From the NCBI GenBank assembly GCA_030141605.1, contig JAQGDQ010000691.1, forward strand, positions 86,242 to 111,659: a stretch of DNA of 25,418 nt. The letters are read 5' to 3'. Below the pieces are notes generated by a model, which had not been told where the DNA came from, did not search any database, and saw only the letters and a list, made by a program, of their open reading frames with translations. Numbering within the stretch: the stretch's first letter is position 1; each line of letters opens with the position of its first letter. This document shows, one piece after another, positions 22,601-25,418 of the stretch. The translations under genes and the position numbers were made by a program. The stretch comes from Tubiluchus corallicola (lineage: Eukaryota; Priapulida; Priapulimorpha; Priapulimorphida; Tubiluchidae).

Positions 22601-24759
22601 GCAAATTGCTTGTGGTGTGTTAGCAGTTTTGGTGCATTCATTTTCAAGGTATATTTCCAGGTTATTTTTGTTAAAGGTGGAACCGACAGTGAGGTCACCT
22701 CCAGCGACACCTCTCTTCTGGAAAAGACCGATGTCCATTCTCTTTCAAGCACGATCGATAGTCAAAAACCTGGACGGAAAGTTAGTCGATGCAGTAACCT
22801 CTTGGGATCATCCGGCAAGAAGAAGCGGAGACGTAGGCGGAGGTTGTGGAGTATAATTATATCTTTTATATATTCTAATTATTTAGTAATTTGTATTTGA
22901 TTTTTCATTAAATCAAGGTATAAACAAACTTTATTATTACATTGTAGCAAAAATTGAATTCAATTGTCATTTACTATTATATTTATTTTATTAAAAATGT
23001 ATTTTTATGTTAATTGCATTGCATCCTACAGTATATATAACATATAGTAAAAATTTTGCAAGGCTATGCAATTCCACACTATAATTCTATATGTGTTGCA
23101 TATTTAAATTAAATGAGTAAAAAATATGTTACAATGTTTATATGTAAATTTAAATGTAAATGTGAATAAGCAAACTTATTATCTATTTTTCAGGGTGACG
23201 ATTTGCTTAACAAATTGTAAATATGATGTAGGTAAGTTCTAGTTTCATAAGTACATCGTAGTTTCGTAGAATGCGCTTAACAAATTGTAAATATGATGTA
23301 GGTAAGTTCTAGTTTTCGTAAGTACATCGTAGTTTAGTAGAATGAGCTTAGAAATTGAACATTACTTTTGTCCAGCTGTTGTCATCTTAGTTATGTGTTA
23401 ACATGTGTAATAAGCTGGAGCAATATTTGCACTTCGAGTAACTATATTCTGCAGATTGAGACCCATCATTTACTAGACTAGCTGCATATTCTATAGACTG
23501 AGACCCATCATTCACTAGCTTAGCTGCATATTCTATAGACTGAGACCCTCATTCACTAGCTTAGCTGCATATTCTGTAGATTAAGACCCATCATTCACTA
23601 GACTAGCTGCATATTCTGCAGACAGAGACCCATCATTCACTAGACTAGCTTTATATTCTGTAGACTGAGACCCATCATTCGCTAGACTAGCTTTATATTC
23701 TGCAGACTGAGACCCATCATTCGCTAGACTAGCTTTATATTCTGCAGACTGAGACCCATCATTCACTAGACTAGCTGCATATTCTGCAGACAGAGACCCA
23801 TCATTCACGAGACTCTCTGCATATTCTGCAGATTGAGACCCATCATTCACGAGACTCTCTGCATATTCTGCAGATTGAGATCCATCATTCACTAGACTAG
23901 GTGCATATTCTCCAGATTGAGACCGTCATTCACTAGACTAGCTGCATATTATGCAGACTGAGACCCATCATTCACGAGACTCTCTGCATATTCTGCAGAC
24001 AGAGACCCTCATTCACTAGATTAGCTGCATATTCTGCAGACTGAGATCCATCATTCACTAGACTAGCTGCACATTCTGCAGACTGGGACCCTCATTCACT
24101 AGACTAGCTGCATATTCTGCAGATTGAGACCCATCATTCACTAGACTAGCTGCATATTCTGTAGACTGAGGCCCATCATTCACTAGACTAGCTTCATATT
24201 CTGTAGACAGTGACCCTCATTCACTAGACTAGCTGCATATTCTGCAGACAGAGACCCTCATTCACTAGACTAGCTGCATATTCTGCAGACAGAGACCCTC
24301 ATTCACTAGACTAGCTGCATAATATGCAGACTGAGACCCATCATTCACTAGACTAGCTACATATTCTGCAGACTGAGACCCATCATTCACTAGACTAACT
24401 ACATATTCTGCAGACAGAGACCCTCATTCACTAGACTAGCTGCATATTATGCAGACTGAGACCCATCATTCACTAGACTAGCTGCATATTATGCAGACTG
24501 AGACCCATCATTCACTAGACTAGCTACATATTCTGCAGACTGAGACCCATCATTCACTAGACTAGCTGCATATTCTCCAGATTGAGACCCATCATTCACT
24601 AGACTGGCTTCATGCTCTAACTTGTGGCGTTGCTTTGCAGTGCGTGAAATAGCCAAGAAGTACGACATGCGAATAGTGGACGAGATGGAAGACTGGTCAC
24701 TGTACTGGACAGATTTTTCCGTGTCACTAGAGCGAGTTATGGAGATGAAGAATTATCAG
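6573..24759 (+). CDS. TTLL6: TTLL6/TTLL13-like tubulin polyglutamylase, 5' part in four exons (partial)
   Basis: TTLL6-type enzymes are ATP-dependent ligases that build glutamate chains on tubulin tails, mainly in axonemes. Coding exons are 6573-6750, 22677-22842, 23194-23231 and 24641-24759 (501 nt, 167 residues). All have GT donors and AG acceptors with compatible phases (1, 2, 1, then 0 at the right edge). Residues 1-106 are Ser/Asp-rich and unconserved. A basic stretch KKKRRRRRR at 107-115 runs into VTICLTNCKYDVV (116-128) and EDWSLYWTD (144-152), then SVSLERVMEMK, the start of the TTL domain in this family. ATP-binding and catalytic residues lie beyond the window. Intron 1 (about 15.9 kb) contains a complete antisense gene. 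TTLL6 versus TTLL13 cannot be separated here, and extra exons in intron 1 are possible. Confidence 0.85.
6848..7110. other. GC-rich island of unknown origin within TTLL intron 1
   Basis: A (TA)n run at about 6838-6852 is followed by a distinctly GC-rich patch (gggcccaccgggaggaaggg, then gggcgaaaaacctcc, then a self-complementary aaaatggccattttt-like stretch) that contrasts with its AT-rich surroundings. An 83-codon plus-strand frame crosses it but has no recognisable motif. An abrupt composition change next to a (TA)n run suggests an inserted repeat, but I found no terminal repeats or target duplication. Confidence 0.35.
7755..7906 (-). CDS. Terminal exon: thrombospondin type-1 repeat (TSR)
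   Basis: Acceptor TTGCAG precedes 7906; TAA is at 7757-7755. With the G carried from exon 3 it encodes 50 residues beginning EWAEWSAWGACSQTCGG and ending ECSDLK. It has all group-1 TSR marks: three tryptophans spaced WxxWxxW (C-mannosylation motif), CSQTCG (O-fucosylation motif), the R-x-R strand, and six cysteines (after WGA, in QTCG, in RQC, in GTCTG, in EAC and in REC). The exon is too short to stand out in an ORF scan. A phase-1 junction at a domain edge is usual for shuffled extracellular modules. TSRs bind glycans and matrix or receptor partners in many animal proteins; the partner here is unknown. Confidence 0.93.
7755..18904 (-). CDS. Membrane-anchored acidic repeat protein with C-terminal thrombospondin type-1 repeat (four exons, 2020 aa)
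   Basis: Coding exons on the minus strand are 18904-18289, 17034-16132, 13597-9206 and 7906-7755 (6063 nt including TAA). Donors are GTGAGT, GTAAGT and GTGAGT; acceptors end CTCAG, TTTCAG and TTGCAG; all three introns are phase 1. Order along the protein: short basic start and hydrophobic anchor (about 6-27); sequon-rich Ser/Thr/Asn stalk (to about 205); 46-residue tandem duplication (exon 2); Asp/Asn/Glu region with a Lys/Arg/His cluster (about 880-950) and roughly 160-residue repeats (about 1115-1780); RQRR at about 1878-1881; TSR at 1971-2020. I do not recognise the whole protein. Type II topology would place nearly all of it outside the cell or in the secretory lumen. Matrix, ion-binding or adhesion roles are guesses. 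Possible minus-strand polyadenylation signals are AATAAA at 7197-7192 and ATTAAA at 7327-7322. Confidence 0.85.
9206..13597 (-). CDS. Giant internal exon: acidic Asp/Asn/Glu-rich repeat region
   Basis: A single 4392-nt exon coding about residues 507-1971. It begins VEAGVERDVDDPYDPVAHDP, followed by a short non-repetitive segment (DADWIAKELLGASKDPTVKD). A long Asn/Asp/Ser region follows, then a basic cluster rich in Lys, Arg and His (about 12270-12480). A helix-like stretch GKIMGKGVAKGVKKLAKVIA lies near 12030-12110. Several roughly 160-residue imperfect repeats occupy about 9790-11770, with a perfect-looking 45-residue duplication inside. A more ordered end contains PYTAIRDNYLEELIREKIEA, the RQRR site and an Ala/Glu-rich spacer. 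The reading frame stays open through 1464 codons of low-complexity sequence, strong evidence of coding. No catalytic domain is visible. Confidence 0.9.
13642..14108. mobile_element. hAT-type MITE, copy 2
   Basis: A 467-bp element with ends CAGGGGTGTGCAAA and TTTGCACACCCTTG, flanked by a perfect 8-bp target duplication ttgtacag (13634-13641 and 14109-14116). It aligns almost base for base with the copy at 5949-6429, apart from short gaps. It sits in intron 2 of the TSR gene, with its near edge about 44 bp upstream (in the minus sense) of the exon-3 acceptor. No transposase is encoded. Confidence 0.9.
14109..15383. other. Intron 2 sequence of the TSR gene with one MITE, otherwise no feature
   Basis: Apart from a (ggt)n run at about 14256-14273 and the MITE at 14362-14737, nothing recognisable is seen up to the LINE frame. 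The start of the LINE fragment cannot be placed, so part of 15100-15383 may belong to it. Confidence 0.4.
14362..14737. mobile_element. hAT-type MITE with TAGGGGTGAGCAT ends
   Basis: A 376-bp element with terminal inverted repeats TAGGGGTGAGCAT and ATGCTCACCCCTA and a perfect 8-bp target duplication atggaatc (14354-14361 and 14738-14745). The interior is rich in ttcgaattcg-type palindromic blocks near both ends, which extend the imperfect terminal repeats. It is a different family from the CAGGGGTGTGCAAA pair. It is non-coding. Confidence 0.88.
15384..15985 (+). mobile_element. 5'-truncated LINE (non-LTR retrotransposon), ORF2 C-terminus
   Basis: An uninterrupted frame of about 179 codons ending TGA at 15921-15923. 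It has the typical non-LTR retrotransposon C-terminal signature: KIRIFSALVESVFLCNSELW, AFQRRNYIIILGIRWPKKIS, then EEPWTRKIQRHRLRWIGHML. There is no catalytic YxDD motif, so only the region after the reverse transcriptase core survives. The fragment ends in a (gat)n tail at about 15929-15981, the usual simple-repeat 3' end of such elements. It lies in intron 2 of the TSR gene, antisense to that gene and sense to TTLL. The 5' break point is uncertain. An intact frame suggests a fairly recent insertion. Confidence 0.85.
16132..17034 (-). CDS. TSR gene exon 2: sequon-rich region with 46-residue tandem duplication
   Basis: Acceptor TTTCTCAG precedes 17034, and donor GTAAGT follows 16132. It codes about residues 206-507, beginning AGHLIPVVQAASNITDLHK. 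Two consecutive 46-residue blocks (DNA period 138, about 16500-16775) each carry DAVAREHMRKV, LNGTNVTNENIPRGF and EIQKKQKAS, with N-glycosylation sequons NGT and NVT in both. A Pro/Ser/Glu-rich stretch and the acidic end IEEEEEG follow. A GTG codon inside the exon can be mistaken for a start; the true frame continues upstream to the acceptor. Confidence 0.88.
17035..18288. other. TSR gene intron 1, largely featureless up to the GAT/ATC repeats
   Basis: 17035-17726 shows no recognisable element on either strand. The part from 17727 holds a 124-bp duplication and an (ATC)n array described separately. Confidence 0.5.
17727..18126. repeat. 124-bp tandem duplication leading into an (ATC)n/(GAT)n array
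   Basis: The block starting ttaatgactttta at 17727 recurs at 17851 (period 124) and includes ctaaatatcgtcactatgac and ttcttcattgacactgttgt. The first copy carries a short (ATC)n run and the second a run of about 180 bp (17939-18126) with gtc and aca variants. Very long plus-strand Ile and minus-strand Met frames come from the triplet repeat and are not genes. See the finding on an acidic minus frame. Confidence 0.9.
18289..18904 (-). CDS. TSR gene exon 1: signal-anchor and glycosylated stalk
   Basis: ATG is at 18904-18902, with an in-frame TAA three codons upstream on the same strand, so the start is secure. The protein begins MDLNKKILIAGCLVIIGSAL and continues with GIFIVQKIAVK: two lysines, about 20 hydrophobic residues and then a polar flank without an obvious signal-peptidase site, as in a type II anchor. 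The next 170 residues are rich in Thr, Ser and Asn, with at least seven N-x-S/T sequons (NTT, NAT three times, NTS, NLS, NQS). A helical segment DLLSFLVDNANLSEEYLIEK lies near residue 150. Donor GTGAGT follows 18289 (phase 1). Confidence 0.88.
18905..19280 (-). promoter_or_regulatory. 5' flank of the TSR gene
   Basis: This stretch should contain the leader and promoter of the minus-strand TSR gene, because the start codon is preceded by an in-frame stop. I saw no convincing TATA box or conserved site. The region is limited on the far side by the MITE at 19281. Confidence 0.3.
19281..19739. mobile_element. MITE with CAGGGCCGGCC ends and an internal (CT)n array
   Basis: Terminal inverted repeats CAGGGCCGGCCTTA and TAAGGCCGGCCCTG are flanked by a 7-bp direct repeat cctacag (19274-19280 and 19740-19746). 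This is close to the 8-bp duplication of hAT elements, which often have CAGGG ends. Matching inner blocks ctaggcaaccgcctagga and cgcctaggccctaggg lie near each end. The middle is filled by a CT microsatellite. Confidence 0.78.
19396..19623. repeat. (CT)n microsatellite inside the MITE
   Basis: About 228 bp of almost pure ct dinucleotides with ttt, ccc and g interruptions. Leu/Ser-only frames across it are artefacts. Confidence 0.97.
20091..20460. repeat. Long pyrimidine-rich tract (purine-rich on the minus strand)
   Basis: About 370 bp with very few purines on the plus strand. The minus strand gives a 146-codon Lys/Glu/Arg frame from ATG 20529, but purine-only codons cannot form stops, so such a frame is expected. 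I treat it as low-complexity intron sequence. Confidence 0.7.
20812..21719. repeat. 31-bp satellite, about 29 units
   Basis: Head-to-tail 31-bp units with core gtcaataatgtagcatactt followed by tatgtaaatgt. Variants are mostly cat versus caa at one position and tgta versus tgca at another. A disturbed part at about 21555-21640 has shortened units. AT-rich, non-coding, within TTLL intron 1. Confidence 0.97.
21916..22233 (+). mobile_element. Dispersed repeat, right copy with a single monomer
   Basis: This is the reverse-complement counterpart of the left-edge repeat. It starts ctattttaatatagctctat, has one copy of the 92-bp unit (about 21965-22050), then atacagcaactcttttattt and ggagtgaaataaatttattg, ending in attgattgattgatag. 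The tail and plus orientation suggest a retroposon. A 71-codon plus-strand frame inside is incidental. Confidence 0.7.
22325..22590. repeat. Diverged tandem duplication, period about 129 bp
   Basis: tggagatcagttagtatact near 22341 recurs as tggatatcagctagtatact near 22470. A following block ending tttaaacattgcacat (about 22540) recurs in altered form as tttaaacattgtgcat. Only the first copy contains the palindrome GTTGTCATGACAAC (22372-22385). Confidence 0.65.
22677..22842 (+). CDS. TTLL6: TTLL exon: Ser-rich linker and basic KKKRRRRRR run
   Basis: Acceptor gttaaag ends at 22676 and the phase fits the GATG end of the first exon. A stronger-looking acceptor at 22660 (tatttccag) would run into a TAA with that phase. 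The exon encodes TDSEVTSSDTSLLEKTDVHS and ends with GSSGKKKRRRRR plus two bases, donor GTTGTG at 22843 (phase 2). A Lys/Arg run immediately before the NLTNCKY-type strand is characteristic of TTLL6/TTLL13. Confidence 0.72.
23194..23231 (+). CDS. TTLL6: TTLL microexon (38 nt)
   Basis: Acceptor tttttcag ends at 23193 and donor GTAAGT starts at 23232. It supplies one base to complete an Arg codon, then VTICLTNCKYDV plus one base. LTNCKYDV matches the conserved N-terminal strand of the TTL domain in the TTLL6/13 group. Both phases agree with the neighbouring exons. It is far too short for an ORF scan. Confidence 0.88.
23205..23350. repeat. 70-bp tandem duplication covering the microexon 3' half and donor
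   Basis: gcttaacaaattgtaaatat followed by gatgtaggtaagttctag at 23205 recurs at 23275, and a third fragment starts gctta at 23346. The duplicated unit includes 27 nt of exon and the GTAAGT donor but not the true acceptor. Confidence 0.93.
23441..24616. repeat. 42-bp minisatellite, about 28 units
   Basis: Units contain gagacccatcattcactaga followed by ctagctgcatattctgcaga. Several units lack two bases (gaccctcattc) and are 40 bp. On the minus strand the 42-bp units read as a 14-residue repeat (NDGSQSAEYAASLV), but the 40-bp units break that frame, so I do not call a gene. The array ends 24 bp before the TTLL exon at 24641. Confidence 0.95.
24641..24759 (+). CDS. TTLL6: TTLL exon: start of TTL domain
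   Basis: Acceptor gttgctttgcag ends at 24640; donor GTAAAT starts at 24760 (phase 0). It encodes VREIAKKYDMRIVDEMEDW and then SLYWTDFSVSLERVMEMK-NYQ, the most conserved N-terminal part of glutamylase TTLLs. The family continues with a KINHFPG-type stretch, which must lie in the next exon outside the window. Confidence 0.93.
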
Positions 24760-25217
24760 GTAAATACAAGGTTGCTCAGTGGTCAACCTTGCACACCTGT
24801 CAATCAGAGTTGTCAAACTGTAGAAAAACTAACAGTTAATCAGTTCAGGCTTGCGTGAGTTATCTCTGTAAGGTCTGCGTTTAAAGATTTTCTGGAATTA
24901 TGCGTAATTAGCTTTTCAGAAATAGGAGATTTGCAAATATTTCACTTTTTATATGCCATGGTAAACTGCACACCTCATGGCAACCATAGGCAAGGTCCGT
25001 ACAGAGGGGTATTTGTCACGTGACCACAGCCTGAGTCATTATCTAGGATATACGTCTAAAATGAACCACCAAACTAGGAGAGATGCCTGAGTCTTATAGA
25101 CAATTATACATCTGAGTTCCCTTAACGAGGTCAACAAACAAGGCTTGTCGTGAATTTCTTTTTTTTACGGGATTTCAGTTAAACATGTTTTATAATTAAT
25201 GTTAACATTAATTAAGC
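24760..25217. other. TTLL intron start, no feature
   Basis: Intron sequence. A palindromic E-box GTCACGTGAC lies at 25015-25024; otherwise nothing recognisable. Confidence 0.4.
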
Positions 25218-25418
25218 TACTATATAACACACTATATAACACACTATAACACACTATAACACACTATAACACACTATAACACACTATATAACACACTATA
25301 TAACACACACTATAACACACTATAACACACTATAACACACTATAACACACTATAACACACTATAACACACTATATCACACACTATATAACACACTATAAC
25401 ACACTATAACACACTATA
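25218..25418. repeat. (ACACTATAAC)n 10-bp satellite running off the right edge
   Basis: About 20 units of acactataac with 14-bp variants (acactatataacac). The array is cut by the window end, so its full length is unknown. Confidence 0.97.

Noticed and set aside
22538-22676. Upstream part of the 120-codon frame before the TTLL exon, with acceptor at 22660
   Set aside because: Starting at 22661 with the phase of exon 1 gives TAA within a few codons; the acceptor ending at 22676 keeps the frame.
23581-23892. Minus-strand 14-residue repeat frame (NDGSQSAEYAASLV type)
   Set aside because: It is one frame of a 42-bp minisatellite, closed by 40-bp units elsewhere in the array, and lies in a TTLL intron.

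Overview
This is a window of animal (metazoan) nuclear DNA, AT-rich, with long introns, many satellites and several short hAT-type elements. The evidence is spliced genes with canonical GT/AG junctions, a mitochondrial malic enzyme, a ciliary-type tubulin glutamylase and a thrombospondin type-1 repeat (TSR) exon bounded by a phase-1 intron. A non-vertebrate, probably marine invertebrate is my guess; I cannot name the species.

Layout. (1) 1-3612, minus strand: the first two coding exons of a mitochondrial ME2-like malic enzyme, running off the left edge. Its large intron holds a dispersed repeat that contains about 14 copies of a 92-bp minisatellite. (2) 3613-6551: divergent spacer with a decayed LINE tail and a 481-bp hAT-type MITE. 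(3) 6573-24759, plus strand: the 5' part of a TTLL6/TTLL13-like tubulin polyglutamylase, rebuilt here as four coding exons (501 nt, 167 residues, all phases compatible), continuing past the right edge. (4) 7755-18904, minus strand, entirely inside the roughly 15.9-kb first coding intron of the TTLL gene: a four-exon gene that I do not recognise. Its 2020-residue product has an N-terminal signal-anchor, a glycosylation-rich stalk, a giant Asp/Asn/Glu/Lys-rich repeated region, a furin-like RQRR site and a single C-terminal TSR. The TSR exon is only 152 nt and is easily missed. All three introns of this gene are phase 1. (5) 18905-25418: the rest of the TTLL introns, packed with satellites of 2, 31, 42 and 10 bp, another MITE, a pyrimidine-rich tract and a second copy of the left-edge dispersed repeat.

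How the parts relate. Malic enzyme and TTLL are divergently arranged. The TSR gene is nested antisense in the TTLL gene, and its own introns carry two MITEs and a 5'-truncated LINE. The most novel item is the acidic, repeat-rich, membrane-anchored TSR protein. Two further oddities affect TTLL splicing: a 70-bp duplication copies a 38-nt microexon together with its donor, and an expanded 42-bp minisatellite with acceptor-like units runs up to the next exon. Functions beyond family recognition are inference.
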